Positions 52,852-62,335 of a stretch of DNA of 64,000 nt are shown here, in pieces (the stretch's first letter is position 1; the number at the start of each line of letters is the position of its first letter). The notes under the pieces were generated by a model, which saw only the letters and a list, made by a program, of their open reading frames with translations, was not told the DNA's origin and made no database searches. Source of the DNA: Halomonas cerina (GTDB taxonomy: Bacteria; Pseudomonadota; Gammaproteobacteria; Pseudomonadales; Halomonadaceae); the NCBI RefSeq assembly GCF_014192215.1, contig NZ_JACHXP010000009.1, positions 1 through 64,000 on the forward strand, read 5' to 3'. The translations under genes were made by a program, and so were the position numbers.

Positions 52852-53657
52852 GCATCGCCTCCCAGCAGGTCACCCAGCATGTCCAGCAGGGCCGTGCGGG
52901 TCGCCTCGGGATGTTCCATGGGGAACATGTGGTGCCCCGGCACCCCCTTCACGGGCACCCCACGCCGGCGCAGTCGTCGCTGGCGGCGAGGGGTGAGCAC
53001 CTCGGAGTCCTCTCCCGCCAGCACGCCGAGCGGCACGTGCACCCGAGCGGGTAGGTCATCGAGGTGGTCCGGCAGATGCCGAAAGATCGCCACCTCGATA
53101 TCCGGGTCGTAGACCAGCACCACGCTGCCATCGTCGAGTTGGCGGGTGCCGCCTTCCACGTAGTCGGCCAGGGCCGCCTGGGTGAAGTGACGGAACAGCC
53201 CCCGGCGGCGCAGGTAGTGGGCCATGGCCTCCCGGCTGGGCCAGATATCACGGCGCCCCAGGGTCTTGCCGGCCGGGGTGAAGTGATCCGCCAGGCCGAG
53301 GCGCTTAGCGGCCTTCATGATCCAGGCATCCAGGCCCAGCATCAGCGGTGGGTCGAGCATCACCACGGCGCGGAAGTGCAGAGGGGAGTGCTCCGCCGCC
53401 ATGGCCATCAGCACCCCGCCCATGGAGTGGCCGACGCCGATCACCGGCCTGCCGAGCTCAACCAGGTGGGCGAGCAGCTCATCGCGCAGGGCCAGCCAAT
53501 TGTGGCCGACGGGAAAGTCGGGGTGGTGTCCCAGGCGATCCAGGGGCTGGACATCGAAGCGCGCGGTCAGCGGCGCCAGCAAGCTGCGGTAGCTGTGGCC
53601 CGGAAAGCCGTTGGCATGGGCGAAGACCAGGGTCGGAGCGGAGGCATCGTGGCGCAT
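52848..53657 (-). CDS. Alpha/beta-fold hydrolase (second of two)
   Basis: About 269 residues, with FAHANGFPGHSY near the N-terminus, nucleophile elbow GHSMGGVLMA (Ser near 83), acid near LAGEDSEVL and His in GHHMFPMEHP. It is an independent alpha/beta hydrolase and not a recent duplicate of its neighbour. ATG 53657 is preferred; an ATG at 53690 would add 11 residues but has a ribosome-binding site that touches it. It is first of three overlapping genes ending with the patatin. Confidence 0.86.
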   Translation of the reverse strand: MRHDASAPTLVFAHANGFPGHSYRSLLAPLTARFDVQPLDRLGHHPDFPVGHNWLALRDELLAHLVELGRPVIGVGHSMGGVLMAMAAEHSPLHFRAVVMLDPPLMLGLDAWIMKAAKRLGLADHFTPAGKTLGRRDIWPSREAMAHYLRRRGLFRHFTQAALADYVEGGTRQLDDGSVVLVYDPDIEVAIFRHLPDHLDDLPARVHVPLGVLAGEDSEVLTPRRQRRLRRRGVPVKGVPGHHMFPMEHPEATRTALLDMLGDLLGGDA

Positions 53658-53769
53658 GGCATCATCCGTCGGCGGATACCGGGCTGGCATCCTTCTAGCC
53701 GTAGCAGGCTAACGGGAATACCATAGCCCGCCAAGTCGACCTCCGTCCCATCCCCAGCAGGAGCCCTTC

Positions 53770-53877
53770 GTGAAGCCTGACCGACCGCCCCGCCGCGACA
53801 CCCGTGCCCGCAACCGTCTCTTCTTCGTGACCGTAATCGCCGCCGTGGTGATCGGCCTGTGGCTGGCCCGGGGGTGA
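53770..53877 (+). CDS. 35-residue single-span membrane protein
   Basis: A GTG-started frame with an excellent ribosome-binding site (AGCAGGAG, six bases before GTG). It encodes a basic N-terminus (KPDRPPRRDTRARNR) and one membrane helix (LFFVTVIAAVVIGLWLARG). Its TGA overlaps the GTG of the AEC permease gene by GTGA, so it is the upstream partner in a coupled pair. I know no family for it. It may assist or regulate the permease, or serve mainly to couple its translation. Confidence 0.65.
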   Translation: MKPDRPPRRDTRARNRLFFVTVIAAVVIGLWLARG

Positions 53878-54824
53878 ACCTGGCCGATGTCTTCCTCGAG
53901 ACCCTCAACGTCACCCTGCCGATCTTCGCCATGGTCTTCCTGGGCCTGGTGCTGAAGCGGCTGCGCTGGATCGATCAGGGGTTCGTGTCCACCGCCTCGC
54001 TGCTGGTGTTCCGAGGCACCCTGCCGACGTTGATCTTCCTCAGCATCGTCCAGGCCGATCTCGACGCCACCTTCGACCCTTGGTGGCTGGGCTTTTTCGC
54101 CCTGGCCACCCTGGGTAGCTTCCTGTTCAGCTGGGGCTGGGCGCGGCTGCGGGTGCCCCGGGCCGAGCGGGGCATCTATGTCCAGGGCGCCTTTCGCGGC
54201 AACTGCGGGGTCGTGGGCCTGGCGCTGGCCGCTGGCCTCTACGGCGAGGCGGGCCTGTCCGCCGGGGGACTGCTGCTCGGCGTGGTGATTTTGATCTACA
54301 ACGCCCTCTCGGTGGTGGCCCTGTCCCGTTACCAGCCTGACACGGCCACCGACTGGAGGAGCCTGCTCGGCCAGATGGTAACCAATCCGCTGATCCTGGC
54401 GGTGGTGGCCGCAGTGCCGGTGGCGGCCCTGGGGCTCGAGCTGCCGAGCTGGCTGCTGACCTCGGGGGAATACTTCGCCTCCTTGACGCTGCCGCTGGCC
54501 TTGCTGTGCATCGGCGCCACCCTGTCGCTGTCCGCGGCGGTGGGCGACGAGGGGCGACTGGCGCTGGGGGCAAGCCTGATGAAGATGGTCACGCTGCCGG
54601 CGCTGGGGACCGGCGCGGCCTGGCTGGCCGGCTTCGAAGGCCGCGACCTAGGGGTGCTGTTCGCCTTCTTCGCCAGCCCCACCGCCGCCGCCAGCTTCGT
54701 GATGGTCAAGGCGATGGGCGGCAATGCGACGCTCGCCGCCAACATCATCGCGCTAAGCACTCTGCTGGCCAGCGTTACCGTGACCTTGGGGGTGTTCGGG
54801 CTGCGCGCCGCAGGTTTGATCTAG
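53874..54824 (+). CDS. AEC family transporter (auxin efflux carrier type)
   Basis: A 316-residue permease with ten hydrophobic segments, typical of AEC transporters for organic acids such as malate or amino acids. NCGVVGLALAAGLYG near residue 112 and GATLSL near 215 are the conserved crossover-like glycine- and asparagine-rich regions. GTG 53874 is chosen since it overlaps the small upstream gene; it lacks its own strong ribosome-binding site. Its TAG shares CTAG with the convergent small gene. Confidence 0.86.
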   Translation: MNLADVFLETLNVTLPIFAMVFLGLVLKRLRWIDQGFVSTASLLVFRGTLPTLIFLSIVQADLDATFDPWWLGFFALATLGSFLFSWGWARLRVPRAERGIYVQGAFRGNCGVVGLALAAGLYGEAGLSAGGLLLGVVILIYNALSVVALSRYQPDTATDWRSLLGQMVTNPLILAVVAAVPVAALGLELPSWLLTSGEYFASLTLPLALLCIGATLSLSAAVGDEGRLALGASLMKMVTLPALGTGAAWLAGFEGRDLGVLFAFFASPTAAASFVMVKAMGGNATLAANIIALSTLLASVTVTLGVFGLRAAGLI

Positions 54825-54931
54825 GGATGTTCCCACTCAGCCCGGCCCCGGGCCACGGTGCCCTCGACCACCTCGAACTCGTCCTCGAAGTCAGGGGTCA
54901 CGTAGATCCGGTTGTTGACGATAAAGCTCAT
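54821..54931 (-). CDS. 36-residue acidic protein downstream of sixA
   Basis: The frame starts in an ATGA overlap with the sixA stop and has GGAGGG directly upstream, so translation is very likely. It encodes an acidic peptide (starts [19 protein letters not shown]) with no membrane helix. The TAG overlaps the AEC gene stop. I recognise no family. The good ribosome-binding site, and lack of other uses for it, argue for a real gene. Confidence 0.62.
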   Translation of the reverse strand: MSFIVNNRIYVTPDFEDEFEVVEGTVARGRAEWEHP

Positions 54932-55425
54932 GGTCCCTCCTGGTCGGCGATATCGGATGGGGCGACGAGACGCACCAGCCGGGCACATCCGGCGGCTCGC
55001 ACCTCGGCCGCAAGCTCGGCGAGGGCGGCGGTGGCAAACCCGGGACCCCGGTCGGGGTAACCCTCTACCAGAAGCCCGGTCAGCGAGGCCACCAGCGGCA
55101 TGTGGCTGACCAGCATCAGCGGGCGATCCTCGTCCTGCTCGAGCAGCCAGTCGATGACGGCCTCCGGCGGATCATCCGGGGTGATCAGCGGCAGGGGCTC
55201 CAGGGCCACGCTCAGGGCCTCGGCGATCGGCGCGGCGGTCTGGCGGGCCCGCACATAGGGGCTTGTCAGCAGACGCAGCCGGGCCAGGTCAGGGTCATCA
55301 CGCCGGGCCAGCCAGGCGGCCATCCTGGCGGCTTCGGCGTGGCCGCGCTCGGTCAGCGTGCGCTCCGGGTCGGGGCGGCCGGGGGCGGCCTGGCCATGCC
55401 GCATGATCCACAGTCGCTCAGTCAT
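54928..55425 (-). CDS. sixA: Phosphohistidine phosphatase SixA
   Basis: A 165-residue histidine phosphatase with the RHG motif at residues 9-11 ([10 protein letters not shown]) and the second catalytic His in VSHMPLV. SixA dephosphorylates histidine phosphotransfer domains, for example on ArcB or the nitrogen PTS. AGGAGG precedes ATG 55425. It overlaps gpsA by eight bases; the gpsA-sixA order is conserved in some gammaproteobacteria. A small acidic gene overlaps its end. Confidence 0.92.
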   Translation of the reverse strand: MTERLWIMRHGQAAPGRPDPERTLTERGHAEAARMAAWLARRDDPDLARLRLLTSPYVRARQTAAPIAEALSVALEPLPLITPDDPPEAVIDWLLEQDEDRPLMLVSHMPLVASLTGLLVEGYPDRGPGFATAALAELAAEVRAAGCARLVRLVAPSDIADQEGP

Positions 55426-56485
55426 CTCGGCCTCCTGTGGCGCGGCGGTCCTGCTGTACGTCTTCCCGGGGGAGCACGAACTCGACGTCACTGCTCTGCT
55501 CGCCCTGCATCAGCAGCCGGGCCATGTCGCGGGCCGGCACGCCCTTGAACAGCACCTGGTAGAGTCCCTCGGCCAGCGGCATGTAGACACCCTCCTGATG
55601 CGCCTTGTCACGCACCAGGCGCACGGTGTTGACCCCTTCGGCGACCTGGCCCAGGGCGTCGACGGCCTCGTTCAGGGACTTGCCCTCACCCAGCGCCTGG
55701 CCCACCCGATAGTTGCGCGACAGTGCCGAGGAGCAGGTAACGATCAAATCGCCCACCCCGGCCAGGCCCAGAAAGGTCATGGGGTTGGCCCCCTGGGAGA
55801 CGGCGAAGCGGCTCATCTCGGCCAGCGCTCGGGTCATCAGCATGCTGCGAGTGTTCTCGCCCATGCCCAGTGCCGCGGCCATGCCCGCGGCGATGGCATA
55901 GAGGTTCTTGAGTGCGCCGCCCAACTCCACGCCATAGCGATCATTGCTGGCATAGACCCGGAAATAGTCGCAGCCCAGTGCGGCTTGCACCCGGGTCCGG
56001 GTCTCGGCATCGTCGCTGGCGATCACCGTGGCGGTGAGCTGCTTGTCGGCCACCTCGGAGGCCAGGTTGGGGCCGGAGATCACGCCGATGTGGCGAAAAC
56101 CGGTCTCCTCCTCGAGGATCTGGCTCATCAGCTTGAAGCCCTCCTCCTGGATGCCCTTGGTGGTGCTGACCAGGATCTGGCGCTCGTCGAGGAAGGGCCG
56201 AGCCTGGCGCACCACCTCGCGGAAGGCCTTGGAGGGAATGGCCACCAGCACCAGCTCGGCGTCCTTCAACACCTCGGCCATGTCGGTGGAGGCGACCACC
56301 GCGGGGTTGATGGCATAGTCCGGCAGGTAGCGGCCGTTGACATGCTCGCGGTTGATCTGGGCCGCCAGTTCGGGGTCGCGCAACCACTGGCGCACCCGGG
56401 CCCCGTTGTCGGCGGCGATGCTCGCCAGGGCGGTGCCGAAGCTGCCCCCCCCGAGCACCGCCACGCTCATGGAATCATCGCTCAT
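55418..56485 (-). CDS. gpsA: Glycerol-3-phosphate dehydrogenase (NAD(P)+)
   Basis: The 355-residue protein makes sn-glycerol-3-phosphate for phospholipids from dihydroxyacetone phosphate. The NAD-binding [10 protein letters not shown] motif is at residues 12-21 and catalytic Lys lies in [13 protein letters not shown]. It is slightly longer than E. coli GpsA (339), mostly at the C-terminus, which is charged. ATG 56485 or the ATG at 56470 may start it. It is co-directional with sixA and downstream of the pnt terminator. Confidence 0.95.
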   Translation of the reverse strand: MSDDSMSVAVLGGGSFGTALASIAADNGARVRQWLRDPELAAQINREHVNGRYLPDYAINPAVVASTDMAEVLKDAELVLVAIPSKAFREVVRQARPFLDERQILVSTTKGIQEEGFKLMSQILEEETGFRHIGVISGPNLASEVADKQLTATVIASDDAETRTRVQAALGCDYFRVYASNDRYGVELGGALKNLYAIAAGMAAALGMGENTRSMLMTRALAEMSRFAVSQGANPMTFLGLAGVGDLIVTCSSALSRNYRVGQALGEGKSLNEAVDALGQVAEGVNTVRLVRDKAHQEGVYMPLAEGLYQVLFKGVPARDMARLLMQGEQSSDVEFVLPREDVQQDRRATGGRDD

Positions 56486-56526
56486 GGTCGCCCCAGGAAA
56501 CGGAATGAAGGGACATTGTAGCCAAA

Positions 56527-56560
56527 AAGACGCCCGGGCCGTCAGTGGCCCGGGCGTCTT
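56527..56560 (-). terminator. Intrinsic terminator of the pntAB operon
   Basis: A perfect 14-bp stem (AAGACGCCCGGGCC with its complement, 6-base loop) followed on the minus strand by TTTTT lies between pntB and gpsA. It should separate pntAB from gpsA-sixA. Confidence 0.92.
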
Positions 56561-56596
56561 CTCAACAGCCCGGAAGCGGGCCGCGGGAAAGCCGCG

Positions 56597-58039
56597 TTAT
56601 TCGACCAGCGGCAACAGGTCGTCGATGCTCTTGCGCGCGTCGCCGTAGAACATCCGGGTGTTCTCCTTGAAGAACAGCGGATTCTCGATACCCGAGTAGC
56701 CGGTGCCCTGGCCACGCTTGCAGACGAACACCTGCTTGGCTTCCCAGACCTTCAGTACCGGCATGCCGGCGATCGGGCTGTTGGGGTCCTCCTGGGCGGC
56801 CGGGTTGACGATATCGTTGGAGCCGATGACGATCACCACGTCGGTAGTGGCGAAGTCGTCGTTGATCTCGTCCATCTCCAGCACGATGTCGTAGGGCACC
56901 CTGGCTTCCGCCAGCAGCACGTTCATGTGCCCGGGCAGACGACCGGCCACCGGGTGGATACCGAAGCGCACATTCTTGCCGGCGCTGCGCAGCTTGCGGG
57001 TCAGCTCGCTGACCGCGTTCTGCGCCTGGGCCACCGCCATGCCGTAGCCCGGCACGATGATCACGCTGTCGGCGTCGTTCAGCGCACTGGCCACGCCACC
57101 GGCGTCGATGGCCACCTGCTCGCCCTCGATCTCCGCGGCCGGGCCCTGGCTGCCGCCGAAGCCCCCCAGGATCACGTTGACGAAGTTGCGGTTCATCGCC
57201 TTGCACATGATGTAGGAGAGGATGGCACCGGAGGAGCCCACCAGGGCGCCGGTGACGATCAGCAGGTCATTGGACAGGGTGAAGCCGATGGCCGCCGCCG
57301 CCCAGCCGGAGTAGCTGTTGAGCATCGACACCACCACCGGCATGTCGGCGCCGCCGATGCCCATGATCAGGTGGTAGCCGATGAAGAAGGCCAGCAGCGA
57401 CATCAACAGCAACGTCCAGAAGCCCGCACCGCTGAGATAGAGAATCGCCAGCAACAGCGACAACGCCGCCGCCCCGGCATTGAGCAGATGGCCGCCGGGC
57501 AGCTGCTTCGGCTTGCCGTCGACCTTACCGGCGAGCTTGCCGAAGGCGATCACCGAGCCGGTAAAGGTCACCGCGCCGATGAACACGCCCAGCACCACCT
57601 CGATCTGCAGGAACATCAGTTCCGCCGGGTTCTTGGTGGCCACCAGGGCGGCGAAGGCCGAGAAGCCCTCGGTCGAAGACTCCGCGAGCTGGGTAGCCAG
57701 CACACGACGCCGCTCCAGATCGGCGTTCCAGCCCACGAACACCGCCGCCAGACCCACGAAGCTGTGCAGTGCCGCCACCAGTTGCGGCATCTCGGTCATG
57801 TCGACCTTCTTGGCCACATAGACACCGATGGCCGCCCCCACGATCATCATCGGGAGCATCCACCAGTAGCCGCCGATACCCGGCCCCAGGGCGGTGAACA
57901 GCACCGCCACGGCCATGCCGACGATGCCGTACCATACGGCCCGCTTGGCCTTCTCCTGGTTGCTCAGTCCCCCCAGGGAAAGAATGAATAGCACACTTGC
58001 CGCGATCGATGCGGCAGATACGAATCCTTGACTCAACAT
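56597..58039 (-). CDS. pntB: NAD(P) transhydrogenase subunit beta
   Basis: A 480-residue inner-membrane protein with nine or so N-terminal helices and the C-terminal NADP(H)-binding domain III (about residues 300-480, with [12 protein letters not shown] and GSNDIVNP). With PntA it couples proton entry to NADPH formation. GGAGA precedes ATG 58039. It is 16 bases after pntA. Confidence 0.97.
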   Translation of the reverse strand: MLSQGFVSAASIAASVLFILSLGGLSNQEKAKRAVWYGIVGMAVAVLFTALGPGIGGYWWMLPMMIVGAAIGVYVAKKVDMTEMPQLVAALHSFVGLAAVFVGWNADLERRRVLATQLAESSTEGFSAFAALVATKNPAELMFLQIEVVLGVFIGAVTFTGSVIAFGKLAGKVDGKPKQLPGGHLLNAGAAALSLLLAILYLSGAGFWTLLLMSLLAFFIGYHLIMGIGGADMPVVVSMLNSYSGWAAAAIGFTLSNDLLIVTGALVGSSGAILSYIMCKAMNRNFVNVILGGFGGSQGPAAEIEGEQVAIDAGGVASALNDADSVIIVPGYGMAVAQAQNAVSELTRKLRSAGKNVRFGIHPVAGRLPGHMNVLLAEARVPYDIVLEMDEINDDFATTDVVIVIGSNDIVNPAAQEDPNSPIAGMPVLKVWEAKQVFVCKRGQGTGYSGIENPLFFKENTRMFYGDARKSIDDLLPLVE

Positions 58040-58055
58040 CTCGTGTCTCCGCCGC

Positions 58056-59627
58056 TCAGGATTTCTGGAACATGGCGAGCATCCGGCGCGTGACCTGGAA
58101 GCCCCCCACGATGTTGATGGACGCGATCAATACCGAGATCGCTGACAGCAGCCCCACCAGCACGCTGCCCGAGCCGATCTGCAGGATCGCCCCGAGGATG
58201 ATGATGCTGGAGATGGCGTTGGTCACCGCCATCAACGGGGTGTGCAAGGAGTGGCTCACTCCCCAGATCACCTGGAAGCCCACGAAGCAGGCCAGCACGA
58301 AGACGATGAAGTGCTGCATGAAGGAAACCGGGGCCACCTGGCCAAGCAGCAGCATCAGCGCACCGCCGATGCCCAGCATGGTGACCTGGCGCTTGGTCTG
58401 AGCGACGAAGGCGGCATGCTCGGCGGCCTTCTTCTCCTCCGGCGTGGGCTCCTTCTCCTTCGGCTTGGGCTTGGCCGCGGCGATGGCCTTCACCTTGGGC
58501 GGGGGCGGCGGGAAGGTGACCTCCCCCTGATGCGTCACCGTGGCGCCACGGATGACGTCGTCCTCCATGTCATGCACGACCTGGCCGTCCTTCTCCGGCG
58601 TGAGATCGGTGAGCATGTGGCGGACGTTGGTGGCGTAGAGCAGCGAGGACTGGGTCGCCATGCGCGACGGGAAGTCCGTGTAGCCGACCACGACCACGCC
58701 GTTGTCGGTGACCACCCGCTCGTCGGGCACGGTCAGGTCGCAGTTGCCGCCCTTCTCGGCCGCCAGGTCGACGATCACCGAGCCGGGCTTCATGGCCTTG
58801 ACCATGTCCTCGAGCCACAGCTTGGGCGCCGGTCGACCCGGAATCAGGGCGGTGGTGATGACGATATCCACCTCGGGGGCCTGCTCACGGAAGCACTCGA
58901 GCTGCTTCTCGCGGAACTCGGGGCTCGACGGCGCCGCGTAACCGCCGCTCTCCGAACCGTCCTGAGTGTCCTCGAACTCGAGGAACAAAAACTCGGCGCC
59001 CATGGACTCGATCTGCTCGGCCACCTCGGGACGCACATCGAAGGCGCGCACCACAGCCCCCAGGCTGGTCGCGGTACCAATGGCGGAGAGCCCCGCCACG
59101 CCGGCGCCGACCACCAGCACCTTGGCCGGGGGGACCTTGCCCGCGGCTGTCACCTGACCGGTGAAGAAGCGGCCGAAATTGTTGCCGGCCTCGATCACCG
59201 CCCGGTAACCGGCAATGTTAGCCATGGAAGAGAGCGCGTCCATCTTCTGGGCGCGGGAGATGCGCGGCACCATGTCCATGGCGATGACCGTGGCGCCTTG
59301 CTCTTTGCAACGCTCGAGCAGTGCCTCGTTCTGGGCGGGCCAGAAGAAGCTGATCAGCGTCTGTCCTTTATGCAGGTAGCCGGTCTCTTCCTCGCTCGGC
59401 TCGCGAACCTTGATGACGATGTCGGCCGTGTTCCACAAGGCCTCGGCGTCCTCGACGACGGTGACGCCCGCCTGTTCATAGGCCTGGTCGGAAAATCCCG
59501 CCGCCTCGCCGGCGCCGCGCTCGACCAGGCATTCATGGCCGAGTTTCTGGATGTGTCCGGCGCTCTCCGGGGTCAGCGCGACACGCGCTTCCCCTGGGTG
59601 CCGTTCCCTTGGTGCTCCTATCTTCAC
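58056..59627 (-). CDS. pntA: NAD(P) transhydrogenase subunit alpha
   Basis: The 523-residue subunit has the cytoplasmic NAD(H)-binding domain I (about 1-380, with [15 protein letters not shown] and a PSRMATQSS loop) joined by a Pro/Lys-rich linker ([21 protein letters not shown]) to four C-terminal membrane helices, the full E. coli type rather than the split alphaproteobacterial type. The start is GTG 59627 with GGGGGA upstream. Upstream lies about 270 bases of probable promoter DNA and then the htpG remnant. Confidence 0.96.
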   Translation of the reverse strand: MKIGAPRERHPGEARVALTPESAGHIQKLGHECLVERGAGEAAGFSDQAYEQAGVTVVEDAEALWNTADIVIKVREPSEEETGYLHKGQTLISFFWPAQNEALLERCKEQGATVIAMDMVPRISRAQKMDALSSMANIAGYRAVIEAGNNFGRFFTGQVTAAGKVPPAKVLVVGAGVAGLSAIGTATSLGAVVRAFDVRPEVAEQIESMGAEFLFLEFEDTQDGSESGGYAAPSSPEFREKQLECFREQAPEVDIVITTALIPGRPAPKLWLEDMVKAMKPGSVIVDLAAEKGGNCDLTVPDERVVTDNGVVVVGYTDFPSRMATQSSLLYATNVRHMLTDLTPEKDGQVVHDMEDDVIRGATVTHQGEVTFPPPPPKVKAIAAAKPKPKEKEPTPEEKKAAEHAAFVAQTKRQVTMLGIGGALMLLLGQVAPVSFMQHFIVFVLACFVGFQVIWGVSHSLHTPLMAVTNAISSIIILGAILQIGSGSVLVGLLSAISVLIASINIVGGFQVTRRMLAMFQKS

Positions 59628-60238
59628 AATGGATCCCCCATGTGGCCAACGTTTTGTTACGATTGCTTGTCAGGGTGTGGTTTTTGTTATTCCTACCAGT
59701 GTTACCTTTTGCGGGTCCTTGGCACAAGGCCTGACCCGAAGTTTTTTGTTGCAGCGCAGCAATCGGCAAGATCCTGAATCCCCTAGAGGAATGCGGGCAA
59801 ACCGCCGCATGACGCCGTCCTGAATCGTGCCGTCGCTGGCTGACAAGGGTATGATGACCGACACGACGACGCCACCCGAAGGTGGCATCGATCGTAAGAC
59901 ACATGCTCGGGTAGCACCACGCAGGACAGTCAGGCGATGGGTCACCTTGAACTCCTGAACATCTCACCCAAGGCCGCTTGACGCCTTGACCAGGCCTCCC
60001 TTGGCCTTGGCGGTCTCCTCCCGGGCCCTCTTTTACTCCCTCGAACTCGCCACGGTCGCGCTCGCCCCTGGCCACGTCGACGAAGGTCTTGCCGTCGAAC
60101 TCGACGAGGTGGCTCATCAGCCATTCATCAATCCGGTCGGAGAACAGCAGTACCCGATGCCCTTCGACGTAGCAGTGGGCAGCGGAGACTGAGCCAAGCA
60201 GGAGTGACGCCGCAGGGTCGCCCATCAAGCGATCATCA
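59628..60238. other. Region upstream of pntA with a decayed gene
   Basis: Bases 59628-59899 are the pntA leader and include a GCCACC-CGAA-GGTGGC hairpin (59871-59886) that may be the old htpG terminator. The rest is the htpG remnant and about 65 bases before the RraA gene. No intact gene is seen. Confidence 0.55.
59900..60171 (-). pseudogene. htpG: Decayed C-terminal fragment of htpG (Hsp90)
   Basis: One minus frame reads [19 protein letters not shown] and then [17 protein letters not shown], the hallmark of the HtpG C-terminal region. After VKE (near 60028) similarity moves to another frame, [15 protein letters not shown], so there is a frameshift. This runs into a TGA at 59966 and continues as [12 protein letters not shown], which resembles the last HtpG block. 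Only about 85 codons of about 630 remain; everything 5' is missing, so this is a dead remnant. HtpG itself would have to be elsewhere in the genome. Confidence 0.78.
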
Positions 60239-60919
60239 CTAGGGTTCGAAACTACAATTTTTCTGGGTCAGCACCAGATCAACCCAGCTGCGATCGCTTT
60301 TTCCCGCACGGATCTGCCCTAACTCCTCTAGTTCGGCACGCTGCTTGGCATGCGCTGCCCTTAGGACCTCCTCCGCCTGGGCCCGGGGAACACAGAGCAC
60401 ACCATCCTCATCGCCGATGACCAGGTCACCGGGCATCACCACCATCCCATCAATGGAAACCGGTACGTTGATCTCCCCTGGGCCATCCTTGTAGGGCCCC
60501 CGATGGGTGACACCGGCGGCATAGACCGGGAGGCCGAGTTGACGAATCTCGTCCAGGTCACGAATGGCACCATTAATGACGATGCCTGCCAGGCCGAGCG
60601 CTGCCGCATGGTGGGCCATCAACTCTCCCATCATCGCGTTGGTCAGATCCCCGCCCGCATCCACGACGACGACATCACCAGGAACGGCCATGTCCAGCGC
60701 CTTGTGGAACATAAGGTTGTCGCCCGGACGGGTCTTGACCGTCAGCGCCGCTCCCGACAGTCGCCTCCCCCCGCCATGATAGGGGCGAAGCCTGGTCCCG
60801 GCCGACGTCATCCGAAACATCGAGTCGCTGACATTGGCGACCGGGACGTCATCAAAGGCTTTTGCCAGTTCGGGGGCAATAGCCACCGCACGTTTCAGTA
60901 CACGAAATCCTATGCTCAT
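60239..60919 (-). CDS. RraA-fold protein, probable HMG aldolase/oxaloacetate decarboxylase
   Basis: A 226-residue protein of the RraA/4-hydroxy-4-methyl-2-oxoglutarate aldolase superfamily. Family motifs: PVANVSDSM near the start, [21 protein letters not shown] (metal and substrate loop), [20 protein letters not shown] and [15 protein letters not shown]. The GAIRD Arg-Asp pair matches the aldolase active site. It may split a branched 4-hydroxy-2-oxoacid. True RraA is shorter (about 161 residues) and lacks catalysis. AAGGTGAT precedes ATG 60919. It follows a hydroxyacid dehydrogenase by 61 bases and is divergent from tctCBA. Confidence 0.83.
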   Translation of the reverse strand: MSIGFRVLKRAVAIAPELAKAFDDVPVANVSDSMFRMTSAGTRLRPYHGGGRRLSGAALTVKTRPGDNLMFHKALDMAVPGDVVVVDAGGDLTNAMMGELMAHHAAALGLAGIVINGAIRDLDEIRQLGLPVYAAGVTHRGPYKDGPGEINVPVSIDGMVVMPGDLVIGDEDGVLCVPRAQAEEVLRAAHAKQRAELEELGQIRAGKSDRSWVDLVLTQKNCSFEP

Positions 60920-60980
60920 CGCTTCATCACCTTTGCTGGTTGGCGCCTGGGCGCATGCTTCGTCGGCGGCAAGGCCCATG

Positions 60981-61916
60981 TCACTCGACATCGAGTACCG
61001 CCATAACCTTGCTGGCGACTTCGAGCCCTGTTCTTCGAAGCCCCTCACGAGTCGAACCACCGATATGCGGGGTGGCGATGAACCCTGACTGTTGGAGGAG
61101 GGGAAGATCGGGGGAAGGCGGCTCCTGCTCGAAGACATCGGAAGCCGCACCGCCGAGGTGTCCGCTCGCCAACGCCTCAGCAAGGGCCGATTCACTGACC
61201 ACGCCTCCCCTTGCGCAGTTGATGAGGAAGGCGCCCTCGGGAAGCGCTGCCAGCTCTTCGCTGCCGATCATGCCGCGAGTGGCATCGTTGAGACCGACAT
61301 GCAGGAACAAGAGTCGGCTCGACGCGAGAAGCTCATCAAGGGAACTGGCACGGCCTATTCCCTCGGGCCAGGCATCCTCGGGAATGCCGGGATCATAGGC
61401 GGTTACCGAAACCCCGAAGCCTCCTTCAAGCCGCTTGGCGACAGCCCTTCCGATCGCGCCGAGCCCGATGATACCGGCCGGTAACTCACTGACTTCCCAC
61501 CCCACCCGCTGTGGCCCTGTCAGGGGCGTGCCACGCTGCAGGGCCAGGGTGTGCCCCATCAGGTTGCGCGACAGCGACAGTGCCATGGCAAGTGCCAGAT
61601 CGGCGACAGACGCCGCATTGACCCCCGGAGTGGACACCACCTCAACCCCCTTCCGCCTTGCTGCCTCTACGTCGATGGTGTCGGTTCCCGCACCGTGCTT
61701 GCCGATCACCTTCAGCTTCGACGCCTTGGCGATGTCGGCAGCACTCACTGGATGGCTGCGGACGATGATGGCATCGGCCCTGTCATGCCAGTGCTCGACA
61801 TCCTTCTCTTCCCAAGTGACCACCTGCACCTTGGCGCGAAGGCATTCGATGGCCTCTTCGTGGATGGGCTCCAGCACATGGACGGTGAACCGCCCTGCAC
61901 CATCGGGTTTGGTCAT
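60981..61916 (-). CDS. D-isomer-specific 2-hydroxyacid dehydrogenase
   Basis: The 311-residue protein has the family plan: VIGKHGAGTDTID, the NAD-binding GIIGLGAIGRAVAKRL near residue 150, the catalytic Arg in NCARGGVVSE, Glu in DVFEQEPP and His in TPHIGGST. It resembles 3-phosphoglycerate dehydrogenase-like enzymes of catabolic clusters and lacks the regulatory ACT domain. AGGAGGT precedes ATG 61916. With the RraA-like enzyme and tctCBA it probably handles an imported hydroxy- or oxo-carboxylic acid. Substrate unknown. Confidence 0.87.
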   Translation of the reverse strand: MTKPDGAGRFTVHVLEPIHEEAIECLRAKVQVVTWEEKDVEHWHDRADAIIVRSHPVSAADIAKASKLKVIGKHGAGTDTIDVEAARRKGVEVVSTPGVNAASVADLALAMALSLSRNLMGHTLALQRGTPLTGPQRVGWEVSELPAGIIGLGAIGRAVAKRLEGGFGVSVTAYDPGIPEDAWPEGIGRASSLDELLASSRLLFLHVGLNDATRGMIGSEELAALPEGAFLINCARGGVVSESALAEALASGHLGGAASDVFEQEPPSPDLPLLQQSGFIATPHIGGSTREGLRRTGLEVASKVMAVLDVE

Positions 61917-62335
61917 TTCACTTACCTCCTGTCTTCGTACGAGAGGAAGGCCTGGACTAAGACATGTCACTGCCGGCCACCCCTCGAGCATCACGAGTTG
62001 CTCACCATCACTCCGACCCGAACCGCTGCACTGGAAACCAGCGTGTAATGCGCGTGGACCCAGACCGCCAAGCGGTCACAATGTGATCAATTTAAGTACA
62101 AGAAAAGTACATTGTAGGCGTAGAGCAGGCAAGAAGTTTTTTTCCATCAATTCGAAATAATGGGTTATACCAAAGAATAACAATATGTAATTTGTTGATT
62201 TTTAATGATAAAAAATCAACAATTCAAAAAGGACATGGATGCCTTGGGATTTACCCTTGACGCAAACATGCTCCAGACTCAGTGTTCTCTGTATCCAGAA
62301 ACTGGATACTCCATCACCACGAAGGAAGAGTTCCA
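61917..62335. other. Control region between dehydrogenase gene and tctC
   Basis: This 419-base divergent region is markedly AT-rich at 62080-62230, unlike the rest of the window, and holds a long inverted repeat at 62192-62222. No credible gene is seen. It should carry promoters for both divergent units. Confidence 0.6.
62192..62222. promoter_or_regulatory. AT-rich 12-bp inverted repeat upstream of tctC
   Basis: TTGTTGATTTTT and AAAAATCAACAA form a perfect inverted repeat around a 7-base centre. Placement 114 bases before tctC and in the shared divergent space suggests an operator for a dimeric regulator. A weak A-T hairpin in RNA is the alternative. Confidence 0.6.

Noticed and set aside
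59533..60228. Single 231-codon gene upstream of and overlapping pntA
   Set aside because: Only residues 20-67 of this frame resemble a protein (HtpG), the rest is frame-shifted or antisense-like; it is a pseudogene remnant, not a gene.
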